A stretch of 64,000 nucleotides of DNA, taken from assembly GCA_001600175.1 (NCBI GenBank), contig BCJC01000002.1, positions 1 through 64,000 on the forward strand, read 5' to 3'. This document shows positions 34,365 to 45,103 of the stretch, one piece after another. How positions within the stretch are numbered: the first letter of the stretch is position 1; every line of letters begins with the position of its first letter. The notes beneath the pieces were generated by a model. That model saw only the letters and a list, made by a program, of their open reading frames with translations, ran no database searches and was not told the origin of the DNA. The DNA is from Erythrobasidium yunnanense. Its lineage: Eukaryota > Basidiomycota > Cystobasidiomycetes > Erythrobasidiales > Erythrobasidiaceae. The translations under genes were made by a program, and so were the position numbers.

Positions 34365-35321
34365 ATGCAAGCTGCCGTCGTAGATCTCAACAAACTCGTA
34401 CTGATGGATTGGCTGCAGGACACTTGCAAAGGAGGGCTTTCCATCATCAAAGACCTTTGAGGTCATATCCCAGAGTCTGAGCAAGGTTCGCAAAGTCGGA
34501 AAGCATAGATTCTGCGACTGGCATTATCTAATCTACTACATCTAACACAGGCTAGCGACGCTGAGCGCAAGGATATGCTCAAGAAGGTCCGGAGTCGCCC
34601 ATTTCACGCGACACATCTGGCTGACACCGAAAGAGCAGGTCAATGGTATATTCGAGATGCGCTTAACCAACTCCAAGAGCGAGACTGTCTCCTACCTTCT
34701 CGACTTCAAGGCAAGCAAGATCAACGATGGTCCAGGCGTAAGCTGATGTAGCCGGATGTCCAGAAAAAGGGAGAAGTCTTCGAAATCACCAAAGACTCAC
34801 CTAAGGTCAAGCCTGACGTTACTATCAACCTCACCGACGAGACTTTCCAGAAGCTGGTGCGCTTAAGACTCGTACATGCCGCTTGAGGTCTGACATTGAT
34901 TATACCCTCAGGCCGATGGTAGCCTGAATGGTCAAAAGGCATTTATGTGAGTTCTCATTAACCGTTTAGTTTGAAGCACTGTGAGCTAAGAATCCTACTG
35001 TTGAAGGACTGGAGCGTTGAAAGGTATTTACTCCCTTGCGATTTATAAAAAACCCGAAACTGACCTGATCTTCTGTTATGTTTATAGTCAAGGGGAACAT
35101 TGTGAGTAACGTATACGCAGTATCAATATGCGGACCTGTCTGATCATCCTTCGTCGCAGATGTCGGTGTTTACAGGCAGGAAGAGGTTCGCACAGTACTA
35201 ATAATTGGTCGTAGGCTCGCTACCAAGCTCGACACCGTACTCAAGGTGAGCTTGCTGCACTTCATTTCCAAGCGAAAGCTTAAGCTGATGTGTTCACCAG
35301 AATGCCAAATCGAAGCTGTAA
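34365..35321 (+). CDS. SCP2-type sterol/lipid carrier protein with SKL peroxisomal signal
   Basis: A small soluble lipid-binding protein of the sterol carrier protein 2 family. Eleven exons (34365-34379, 34432-34485, 34551-34586, 34639-34710, 34764-34856, 34912-34946, 35007-35023, 35088-35101, 35160-35161, 35215-35245, 35301-35321) total 390 nt for 129 residues, the normal family size. Motifs in order: VEGFPSSKTFEVISQSL, AERKDMLKKVNGIFEMRLTN, LLDFK|KKGEVFEITKDS, KPDVTINLTDETFQKL, ADGSLNGQKAFMTGALKVKGNI|M|LATKLDTVLK, NAKSKL. The C-terminal SKL is a classical PTS1, so the protein should enter peroxisomes. The DFK|KKGE junction needs a GC..AG intron, and the KGNIML junction needs a 2-nt exon (AT). 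Both are required to keep family motifs in frame. Confidence 0.88.
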
Positions 35322-36810
35322 AATCTTCGTCTATCCGTTGCGTATCGTGTAGCATCATGTTGCTTACAGCTGGCCAGTATTATCAACACGCCCTTACTAT
35401 CGTCTGGCCTCCCGCGAGGCTTCCCGCATAAGTCCACTAACATCCCATGACTCAATCGGGGTTCCAACAGCATTCTAACCCCTTTTAAAGGGTTAGTTAT
35501 CCTTGACGTGCTGCTGGAGATTTTGACTACGAAGTGGCGAACCAATCCGGTGACTGGGCGTGTGAAAGGGTGTGTGAAAACTGCTGTTGTCTCCTCCCTG
35601 ACTAGCTGCAGGCATGCTAGCATGTAGGTGAGCATTTAAACTGTTGGGCTTGAGATCTATCTGACGGCATGAGTGTTTAGATAGGGACCTGCAAGCGCGA
35701 CACTGGTCAGCTTGCCAACCTTGTCTGGCATCATCCGCCTGCACAATGTCAAGCGCTCAGATTCTATAGATGAGCGCAAGCGACAAGGACTGAGCGGCAC
35801 GCGTATACACATATTAGGTACACACAACTTCAGCAAGGCAGGATATGGGACAGCACAACTGATCTTACTCCCTTTGTTCCTGAATTTAAGTAGACCCCCT
35901 CCGTTGGCTACATCTTCGGTTACAAGGCCACCTGGATCCAAGGACCCATCACCAAGATCCCTCCAATGGATGATGTCGTGTATGCGGCTACAGGACTGCA
36001 ACTCAAGACATCCTTCCCCTTCATTTGTCCGGACTCCCGTAGACTGGCCGTTCCGATATGCACCATCACTTGATAGTCATCTACTTCAGTGATAGGGCAC
36101 GGCGAGCGAAGTGTTTGAGCCGACGCGCCAGCGGCGGCGATAAACACGCAGCGAGTGTGCCAGAGCTCATGCCTCAGCAAAGACTTACTCATCCAGCTCA
36201 GTCAAAGGGCAACCGCTCTTCCCTTCTCTGAATATGCAAGAGCGTATCCGGCTGATCAAGCTAGTCCCTGAATATGCAAGAGCGTATCCGGCTGATCAAG
36301 CTAGTAACTGCCTGCGACAACACCATACGACAGCCGGGGTTGGTCCTCTCCGCCCGGCGGAGCCCTCGAATACACGCGTAGCGCAGACTCCGATGTGACT
36401 TCGCATCCTGGAAGCCGAATTTATGTTGGGTTGCGCCATATGCGAACCGGGCCTTACTTCAGGACGTTACGATGCCCTGGAATCAACCAAACAGCTTGCT
36501 GGCATCCGAGACATTCCAACGATTTGGATCGCGAACACCTCATTCTCACCTGTCACAAGGTCTCGTCCATAAATTCCGCGCAGAAGAGGCCGGATGGCAA
36601 GCGGCCCCTTCTTCCGCTTCGCCAATTACCGGTAAAAGGGCACACAATGCACCAAAGGCTTGCTGCTCTCTTGCTTTCTTTACTACCCCAAGCCTACTCC
36701 GTCCAATCCTTCCCTACAGTCACTCTCCTTACAAACACCCTCTCTTGTGCCTTTATCTCTGGTCCTTCCTTATCCTCATTCCGCGGATCCCTTCAGCAAT
36801 TCAAGTTGAG
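35322..36810. other. 1.5-kb stretch without a recognised gene
   Basis: Overlapping short frames on both strands, none with a domain. It contains a recent 40-base tandem duplication (36229-36306). The last 150 bases are CT-rich and form the upstream region of the DUF1996 gene. Confidence 0.45.
36229..36306. repeat. Tandem duplication, 38-bp unit
   Basis: Two identical 38-base copies (36229-36266 and 36269-36306) separated by CC. Each begins CTGAATATGCAAG and ends GATCAAGCTAGT. No differences between the copies, so the duplication is recent. Confidence 0.95.
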
Positions 36811-38818
36811 ATGATGAGGTTGCTTCTAGCCAGCGCCATCTTGCCTATCTGTCAGGTAGTGGCCGATTGGTCTTTCACATCGTCCACTTTGCTCGTGGCT
36901 AGATATGAGTGAGTATGCATTGAACCGGATTCTGCTTTAGCTAACATCTATACTCAGTCCTATCATGGCGGCAGGTTGGTCCCCAAAATCAGCTTTAAAA
37001 TCAGCTTTTCCGGTTAGAGATCTTACGTGCTCTTTGTTAGGTACATTCGATACGCATGCGCATTGCTTCTTCGGAGCGAATGTTATAGAGTGAGCGAAGG
37101 AACACGAAGTGTACAGGAGCACAACTGACTACTTGATAGACGCACATTCGATGCTGCCAAAGTCGCCAAGTCGGCTTGTACCTCTATCGAAGTTCAAGCA
37201 AACAAAAGTCTGTACTGGCTACCGCTACTCTTCTATCAAAAGAGAGACGGAACCTTCGATGGTGTCGAAGGATGGGCCGAAATTCACTACCGTCAACGCA
37301 ACCACAAAGATGAGAAGATAGTAGCCTTTCCGCCCGTAAGTACGCATACATAGAAAACGTTCTCTTGCCAAGACATACAAATAGGGCATCAAAATGATCG
37401 GTGGCACACCTTTTCGTCGAGTTTATAATGCTTCGAACGAAGGGGATCGTGCTGGTAAGCTTTGCCCATGGAGGATGCTCTAGCGTGTACTAATCATTTG
37501 GTATTCGTGCAGTTTCGTATGTATACGGTCTCGAACATGTAAATAATACATCTAACGCAGCTTGCAGATACCAATGCCTCGACTACTCCCGTGGCGATTC
37601 CGCTCCAACTACTGTCTTCCCAACTCGCGGATGTCCAGATGGCATGATTAGCTCTGTCTGGCTACCTAGCTGCTGTCAGTGCCTTCCTTAGCAGTCCTCG
37701 CGGGTCGGCGCTGATTTGCTCAGTCTCTCAACAGGGGACGGCAAACGACTGGAATCACCAGACTTATCGCATATCGCATATCCAGTGGGCGGTCCAGAAT
37801 ATGGCAAATGCCCTCCAAGCCATCCGGTCCGGTTCATCAATATTCTGGTGGAGGCTTACTGGGAGGCAAGCTTCAACCCATTCGTGACTCGAGTAGTTAC
37901 TCATTTTACATGTTTATAGACTCAATGGTTCGATTATCGAAAGGATGCCCTGACCTGGGCCTTCGGAGATCAGACTGGCCTCGGCTTCCACGCTGTAAGC
38001 GGGCGTACACCATATTTGCGCAGGCTTTACTGATTCCATTAGTAGGACTTCATAAATGGATGGGATACAAAAGTGCTGCAAGCTGCGATCGACACTGTGA
38101 GCCTATGGCGCGTTCTACTTCGCCAGGTGCCGCGCTGATATGCAAATTGCAGTGCAAGAGCGGACTCGATAATTGTGCACCATTCAAAGCATCCAGAGAT
38201 GACGCTCTTGCTGAATCCTGCCGGCCTGTGATGCCAAGTAAGCCGCGATGGTCGACGAACCGCATTCTGCCTCTGACACTGTCACAGTTCCCGATGAGGA
38301 CTACGGCTATGGTCCTGCTATCCCTGCATTATTAGGCGACAATATTGTCTGGCGTGGAACGGGACCCAAGCCTTCCTACCCTACAGGTCAAAAGCCCTTA
38401 GATCCTCCTACAATTATGCCATCCAGTCCTCTAGCAAGCGGATTCATTAGGTCTGGATGCGTCTCCAGTAACGCTCTGAATGGTGCAAGCTATGAGGATG
38501 AGGACGATATGTCTGGCGAGCGATGCACCGCTTACTGTGCTCGAAAAGGCTTCAAGCTGGCTGGCACTCGCGACGGGACCGCTTGTCATTGGTGAGTACG
38601 TGATCTCGAGGGAAGCAATCTGTGCTGAATATGTGTTTAGTGGGAATTCCTTCACTTCAAGCAGCGCTGGCGCATCAGTCGCTATTTCCAAATGCAATGT
38701 TCGCTGTTCCGGCCAGTATTACGAGAACTGCGGCGGTGAACGCAATCTCAGTCTATATACCAAGGTGTCATCTGCTCGAAAACGACATATGAAGGCCGAA
38801 GGTTCGGCCAGGCATTAG
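36811..38818 (+). CDS. Secreted DUF1996 + WSC-domain protein
   Basis: A probable secreted or wall-associated protein. Thirteen exons (36811-36908, 36958-36974, 37041-37089, 37140-37335, 37385-37454, 37513-37516, 37568-37674, 37735-37883, 37920-37994, 38046-38096, 38153-38237, 38288-38591, 38641-38818) give 460 residues. A signal peptide (MMRLLLASAILPICQVVA) precedes the DUF1996 region: ARYDPIMAAGTFDTHAHCFFGAN, VSYQCLDYSRGD, GCPDGMISSVWLPSCWDGK, CPPSHPVRF, FGDQTGLGFHADFINGWD. A Cys-rich WSC-type carbohydrate-binding module follows (RSGCVSSNALNG, CTAYCARKGFKLAGT, CNVRCSGQYYENCGGE). The YSRGD region needs a 4-nt exon (TTTC), and one intron is only 36 nt. DUF1996 has no settled function; WSC modules bind glycans. 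The weakest junctions are around 37500-37570 and 37884-37919. Confidence 0.82.
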
Positions 38819-39049
38819 GGTAGGGGAAGCAGCTATGAATGAAGCGTGCTTTCTAAGCGACTTTCTTTGGGACGCATAAGGTCATATGATATATTGATTC
38901 GGGTTATGGGTGTAAGCACTCGGAGTAGCATTAAGGTCTTTCGTTGTACAGGTGGTTGCGAGCGACTTATCACGCTTCCACCTACCTACTTGCTGAGCAT
39001 TCTGCGACGTGCATTTGCGACCGTACTTCACCTATTCCTAGTAGTCTCG

Positions 39050-39559
39050 ATGGTCACGACCACTAGCTGGTCGTCGTTTGCTCGCGAGGCCAAGCTGTTG
39101 GCGAAAGAAGCACCTGAATCCGTTCGTCAATGAGGACGCCCAGTCGTGCCCTAGACTGATAGATGTCCACAGACACGTTTTCTTATACACTGGAATCATG
39201 CGGCAGGGACTCTTATGCTGCAGGTTGCGACCGGCTCTCAGGTGCGAAACGTCCAACCAGTACGAGTGTATATTGAGGAAGGCTGACGACAACGCTATTC
39301 TCCTTCCACCACTACTCAGTCCCTGAAATACAAATGCACTTCGACCTCTACGCTAAACCGAGTTGAGGCCCTCCAACGAGAACTTACCTCCATCATGGCT
39401 ACATCCTCAGAAGCTGCAGCAACACCGCCTGTACCATCAGCAGCTGGCGATACAGTCACACAGCAGTCGGAAGAGTCTGTTCCTGTGCCAGAAGCAGGCT
39501 CAGACAAAGCGCAGAATGCAGGGACAGGCAGCCAGAAGAAACCCCGCAAGAAGCGGTAG
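39050..39559 (+). CDS. SRP21: Signal recognition particle SRP9/SRP21 subunit
   Basis: The Alu-domain protein of the signal recognition particle. Three exons (39050-39121, 39173-39241, 39320-39559) give 126 residues. The fold region is reached only after splicing: SWSSFAREAKLLAKEAPES|TRFLIHWNHAAGTLMLQVATGSQ|SLKYKC, then STLNRVEALQRELTSIM. This matches SRP9 (SWxxF, P-x-x-TR, L-x-L-x-V-T, LKYK, EKL). A disordered Ala/Pro/Ser/Gln tail of about 60 residues ends in a basic KKPRKKR, longer than animal SRP9 and more like yeast SRP21. The central intron (78 nt) and first intron (51 nt) keep phase 0. Confidence 0.82.
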
Positions 39560-40035
39560 CAGTAATTCCAAGCTCTATGTGAGTATTCTAGCTCCCCTTT
39601 GGAATAATCTTTGGCTGGACGGCTGAACTCGCTTGTGAGTAATCAGTTCTGCGAATCTCCGGACGACCACTGTTCTCTTTGAAGAGCGCAGCATGTATGC
39701 AACGCACATAAAGGCTCTCTTGATTACGTATGAAAATAGCTGGCCTATATCCCGAAGGAACAGCAGCCTCATCAGACAAGATGCTTGCAATTTACTGGCC
39801 GAAGTTCGGGCAAATTCAGATGAAAGACTGGATTTCTCGATGTCATGATGCGCATGTCTGGCACGTTCACTTCCAGAGTTGTTGTACTTGCCAAAGAATC
39901 CGCATACAGGCTTCTTCAGCCTGCTTATCAGCCTCGCCCCGTGGCCTACTTCTGCGAAATAGTTCTCGATTGTATCCTAATGGCATCAACAATTGAAAAG
40001 AGAATAATATTGCAGCTTATTCCTGCGATACAACG
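39560..40035. other. Convergent intergenic stretch
   Basis: Lies between the 3' ends of SRP9/21 and the tandem-PH gene. No gene or repeat seen. Confidence 0.5.
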
Positions 40036-42332
40036 TCAAGCTTTGGCCATTTTGCTGAAAGACCGCTCTACATCCCTTATAGCACCTAAAGCCACTTCCG
40101 TCGCACTCCGGGTCCTGGTATGGCCTGGCGTCCCTTTAGCCTCCACTTGAGGGCGAATAGCACTGTTCTCGCCTTCAAGCCTGGAAGACTATGTAAGCGC
40201 TAGTACTCGTGCAAGAGGAGCTGTACATACTTGGATTCAATGCTTGGATAGTTCGCTCCTGTACTAGGCGTTGCTGCTGCTAGTACTTGCTGACTACCGG
40301 ACGTTGGCAGAGGCGCAACCCGTGCCTCTTTAGCCTGAGGTGCGGCTGCTGATGCTGACGGCCAACCCGATGTAGGCTCGAGGGGAGAACCAAGAGGTTT
40401 GCGCTTGGCAGCTATGAGCACTCGAAGTGCAGATAACCACTTGATCTCGTCTTCTTCGGAAGGTGCGCATACCAAGAAAGTCCTTGACGGGGTGATGATC
40501 TTAAAGCAATTCGCTAAGGGACGCTTGCCTTCGGAAGTAGGAGACATCGGTACTTCTCCTTGGCCAAGCATAGGTGATAGTTGGCCAGTTAAAGTCCTGT
40601 TCCGAGCAGGAGGTGTGTATTCCATAGCATCTAGGATCTGTTCAAGCGAGATCTCCCGATTCACTTTGGTATCCTGCAGGAGGCAGAGATCCTGTATCAG
40701 CTTAGTCGAAGACCAGGCTTATATAGTAACTCACGATATGTGAGCGCGAGTACATCAACCGGTGGCTGGTCAGCATGAACCATCGCTTTCTCCAGTTCTT
40801 CCGCTTAGTAGCCTTCATGAGATAGCCGCTCATGACAATGCGATGCGGATCAGCAGCTTGTATTGCTACTTTCAAAGGTGGCTTCGGCGTTGATGTCGAC
40901 GCCGCCGCTGGCGTAGGCAGATCTGGGATCTGCGGCGATGATTGTGAAGCGAAAGGAATGTTGATGTCGTCCTCATCCTCAGACGATGACGCCGCATCTA
41001 GAGCAGGAAAGTAGCCTCCTTCTTGATCGCTACCAGAGGCTGGCATCGACGTCTTTCGAGCGCGTCGCGGTTGGAGGCTTCCATCGGCAGCTACTGCATC
41101 ATCTCCGCCTACTGTACGGAAAGGTATCTTATCCATCCTTGCTGACAGAGCAGGAGGAGAGCCTTCAAAGGCATCTGAGGACGAGGCATTCGAAGCAAGG
41201 GACGACGATAGGAATGTATCCTGCCCTCTATTATAGTCGCCAGCCGTAGAATACGAAGAACCAGCTGTATTGAAAGATGCGCCTGCAGGATACGCAAAAC
41301 CCGTAGGTGCAGCTTTGATCGGGATTGCCTTTGTTGCAGTTGGTTGCACCGCAGGAGGTGAAGTACCAGGAGCGTTTGCAGGAGCTACGACGCCAGTCCC
41401 AGACGAACCTGGAAGCGGGGTCGATACCTGCGTATGAAGCGGAGTAGAATCGCCTGATTCGCCAACGGAAGCTTGTCGCTTGAGATCCATCTCGCTCCTT
41501 GCATCGTTGATCTTGTAGACCCAATCATTCACTTCCCTCTCGTCTTGCGCTCGCACATAGTAAGTCCTTCTCGGCGTAACTATTCCGAAAGCATTGTCGT
41601 GTCGCTTGACTTCGATGCGCGCACAGGCATGGACTTCGTGTACGGCTATACTTCGCAAGATTTGGTATTCCTGCTCATCGCATCAGAGCCTGCTGAAACA
41701 TGGACTGAATACGCTTCTTACCTTGTCATCCTTGTAGTAGCATAGCCGGTCTGGCCTCAAGACAAAGAAGCGTTTCTTCCAGTTCTTGCGCCGCTCTCCC
41801 TTCTTCAGTAGGTATCCGCTCTTCAGAACCATCTGATTCAGCATGCCGCCTCCGATCTGCTTCATCTCTTCCGGGTCTGCCAGATCTTCGTCTGTCTCGT
41901 CTGCATTGTCTTCTGTTTCGCTGATGGATGTGAGTGCCCAGGGTTGATTCTGAGCCTGCTGAGATTGTTGCTGTTGTTGCGAGTCCCGCCGCATCCGGAG
42001 CCCTTCGTCTTCGGTATCAGTCGATGAGGGCGAGACAGACTGGCCCTACATCATAGAAGACATATGTCAGTGTCAAGTCTAAGGAAAATTGCCCACAGCC
42101 ATGGCCGCTCGAGGTCCTGGCTAGCCGGTCGCTGGCTGGAATGAGAGCTCACCCGAATCGTCGCTGAGGATTGACCCGCTACATTAGGGTGTACGTTTAC
42201 TGGTGCAGGCTGTTCTTGCGACAGCGACCGTTGATGTTGTAATTGCTCGGTATTGTCTCCCGCTACTGCCTGAGGACGCCCAGAGCGGGCATCGCTGGGA
42301 GCTGGTACAACAGCGGCACTACTGCTGGCCAT
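40036..42332 (-). CDS. Tandem pleckstrin-homology (PH) domain protein
   Basis: A likely membrane phosphoinositide-binding adaptor. Five exons (42332-42153, 42045-41722, 41670-40735, 40673-40231, 40180-40036) give 675 residues. The N-terminus is Ser/Gln-rich and disordered. The first PH domain starts near residue 134 (LKSGYLLKKGERRKNWKKRF, FFVLRPDRLCYYKDDK) and ends with DEREVNDWVYKINDA. A long Ser/Pro/Ala linker of about 200 residues follows. The second PH domain starts near residue 445 (MSGYLMKATKRKNWRKRWF, MLTSHRLMYSRS) and ends with EEDEIKWLSALRVLI. Both carry the K-x-n-R/K-x-R basic loop that contacts phosphoinositides. A basic tail follows. The two-PH layout recalls fungal Opy1-like and animal TAPP-like adaptors; orthology was not tested. 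The first intron (107 nt) is long for this genome. Confidence 0.85.
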
Positions 42333-43238
42333 ATTGGTGGTATCGCTCTCCAATCCGAAGGTGTCTCCTTATGCTGATGGCTGTTTGTCCTGATCTTGAA
42401 TGTGACGGGCCTCTGTTGCTGACGGACAGCCTTGTTTTCGAAAATGCTGTTCGCAAGCAGCGCAAGCTGACGACTACTCCAGTGTGGACTGCGATGAAGC
42501 CGTTTATTGTGCGAAGTCGACGAAGTTCAATATTTGATGGCGTATGCCAGAACCAGCCTGGCCTGGCTGCAATTCGATGTAAGCATCGGGGAAGGTAGTA
42601 ACGCAGCACGGGCATCAATTACTACTAGCATACAGGCATAGAGTGATGTCCGCGATGCCGGCTACTGAAGACTTGCCATCAGTCCCAGCCCAAATTACTC
42701 TTTACAGAGTCAGTGAGTAAGCGAGCCCCGATAGCTTCCTCCGCATACATCAACGAGACAGAACTGTCCGGAAGGGTGCTCGTCGCCATGCCGGTTGGGT
42801 GTGAGCTTTCCCAGATATCAAAGCTGAACTCTTTTTATGCCTAAGTGCTTTGCAGTCAAACGAAGACAATTGGGTCTCCTCCTTCAGATAGGCATATGAA
42901 TGACTCGTGTATTGTGTGCCGCATTGTCTTGTGCCGATCCCTGTAACCTTTAGGCGACGTACTGTCATGCCAAAGGAGAAATGCTGACTTTCTCTGCGTA
43001 AGCTGGTGTCTAGCTGCGTGAGGTATGTCATAGGAGCTCCTTCGTATGACGGTTGTGGTATAGGGTATAAAGGAGATGCTTGTGTACGCATCGGAGATGA
43101 TCAGTATCGAAGCCAGAGTATCATAGACCAGTTAATCCGGCATGCCGTTCTGGCACCTCGGTCGTTCCATTTCCTGTATTCCTAAGGCGCTGGTGATACA
43201 ACAACCGCTGTCTTGCATCGATGAGGGGAACTGAGCGA
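42333..43238. other. No gene recognised
   Basis: 906 bases upstream of the tandem-PH gene and downstream of LSM7. Short frames only, without domains. Confidence 0.5.
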
Positions 43239-43923
43239 CTACACGAACGGATTCTCGATGGCTCCGAACCTGCATAGAAAGAACAAATCAGCGAGAGAAG
43301 TAGACAGCTGTAGGAAGCTTCAACGTACCCTTCCACTGGATTGATAACCACTAAGGACGTCCCTCTAACTACTATAAGACCGACCATCCGCCTTTGCTCA
43401 GGATTCAGAGGTAGCATTGTGTCCGGATCTGTGGAGATATAGAGAAGGAGGGGAAGAAGGAATCCAATCAATATCGAGTGATAGACGAGAGCTGGCCAGC
43501 GCCTCACCTCTCAGAAGCTCTTCGGTGTCATCCAGCACCAAATTCAGTAGTTGATCCCAGCCTTTGAGCGTTCCCTCAACTGATGAACAAGAAGGAGAAG
43601 GAAGAGTGTGCACATTCAGATCTTTTTCTCCGTCGATTTAGTACCGCCAGACAGGCCTACCTTCTCGACCCCCTCCAAACTTGACGCGGACTCGCTTGTC
43701 TGCGTACTTTGCGAGATCCAGTATCGCTTCACGTTTTCTGTCGCTTCCAGCATCCCGAGAGCCTTGTCCAGCGTGGCCTCCGCGACCTCTTGCAGAATCA
43801 GAGCCTCCTCGTCCTCGACCGCCCTGCAGAAAGAACAGAGAATCCAGAGCGATTAGGGCCGGTTCTTGACGCAAATCATCGAGGTGTATTGTCGCAGCTC
43901 ACACGACCTCCTCGTTCAGACAT
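43239..43923 (-). CDS. LSM7: LSM7, Sm-like protein of the LSM1-7/2-8 rings
   Basis: An RNA-binding ring subunit acting in mRNA decay (LSM1-7) and U6 snRNA stability (LSM2-8). Five exons (43923-43903, 43823-43661, 43579-43508, 43428-43329, 43269-43239) give 128 residues. Sm motif 1 is REAILDLAKYADKRVRVKF with GGGREVEGTLKGWDQLLNL, and Sm motif 2 is GLIVVRGTSLVVINPVEG. The LSM7-type DDTEELLRDPD segment lies between them, and the protein ends AIENPFV. Unlike most LSM7 proteins it starts with about 35 residues of RGG/RG repeats (first exon MSERGGR spliced to GGRGRGG). Four introns of about 80, 81, 79 and 59 nt are longer than the local average. Confidence 0.93.
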
Positions 43924-44085
43924 GATAACAAAGAATCGATAGGTGTCAAACGTCAAGTCACGAGTATACGAACAACTTTGATTGCATCTCTCTTTGCTAA
44001 TTCCGTCATATCGATATACTAAGAATCTACCACACGACCTGTATACCGCAGGAGAGGAGTCTGAGCCTCTGTCACGAACAACCGC

Positions 44086-44901
44086 TTATGCAGAAGTCGG
44101 TACTTCGGCATCAGCTGTTGCGTCTGCACCAGCTGCTTCCAGCTGTGATAGTCATGTACCCGTCAGTACGCTTCTCATCAGTACGCTTCTCAGTACTCCT
44201 CGAGTGCAGGCGGAACTCACCTCTTCGAGGTACTTCTTGGCTTCGTCAGAGTCGCTGTTTTGCAGGACCTATAATGCAAATACATTAGATATATAAGTTT
44301 CGCAGATGATAAACACGAGTAAACCTACTGCGGTGAGCTTCTCAGCGTACTTCGCCTTTGCGTCTTCTTGGGATGTTCCCTTCAGCTTGTTCCAGGCGTC
44401 CCTGATTACGCGCACTCAGCATCACAGTCTGTTGCACTGTAGTGATCTCGCATACCACTTGGCTCTGCCTGAGAAGTCCATGATGCCAGGTCGTGACGTG
44501 GTGACATCGCCGTTTGACGCTCTGAAGCAGAGTAGATCAGCAACTTTTCCGCGAGTTAGCTAGACTATCATTTACTGCTTGAAGAATGCATAGAACTGAA
44601 TACGGAGGCTGCATCAGCAGGGAAAACGGCTATTGCGAACCATGATGGGCCCGCCTGACCTCGAGCTGGTCCTTGGTGTCTGGCTTGACGGGGCCATCCT
44701 TGGGCAGAGAGTTTACGATGGACACTGTCAAGAGGAAAGTATAGTGTTAGCGAGCTCATTCAAGAAACCGCCAGCTCGGTCCTGCTGGCAGCCGGGACCT
44801 TCGATGGTCGGAGTTGCTCTGGCAGCAAGGACACGATGGAGCAGCTGTCATATGGATGAGTGTAGCTTGCCTGCTTTGTCGAATTTGGCTTGAGCAGACA
44901 T
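44086..44901 (-). CDS. ACB1: Acyl-CoA-binding protein
   Basis: A cytosolic acyl-CoA carrier. Seven exons (44901-44871, 44724-44660, 44595-44576, 44521-44456, 44401-44329, 44268-44221, 44142-44086) give 119 residues. The four-helix ACBP fold is clear: [67 protein letters not shown] and EDAKAKYAEKLTAVL. The ligand-binding Tyr and Lys positions of the K-x-x-W and Y-x-x-F-K motifs are present. A short Ala/Asp-rich tail extends beyond the usual 90 residues. The first intron is long (146 nt) and starts with GC (GGCAAGC), with no GT donor in phase nearby. A 15-base tandem repeat lies in the last intron. Confidence 0.92.
44163..44192. repeat. Perfect 15-bp tandem repeat in an ACB1 intron
   Basis: TCAGTACGCTTCTCA twice in direct succession, inside the last intron of the acyl-CoA-binding gene. 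It lengthens that intron to 78 nt. Confidence 0.95.
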
Positions 44902-45103
44902 GTTGGTATCGATAGCCGGTTTGTTGAGAAGGCGAAGGGCAACTTGGCACTTGCATCACAGAAGTGCGCAGAAGGTACTGTAGCGTGTTTCTTTCCCAAG
45001 TGTATATCTAGTTAACAAATCAAACAGAGATGGCCTATGTATACAACCAAGATACAGGAACAAGTACGGGATAAGCAGGTCTGAAAACAGTAAAGCATCG
45101 CGC

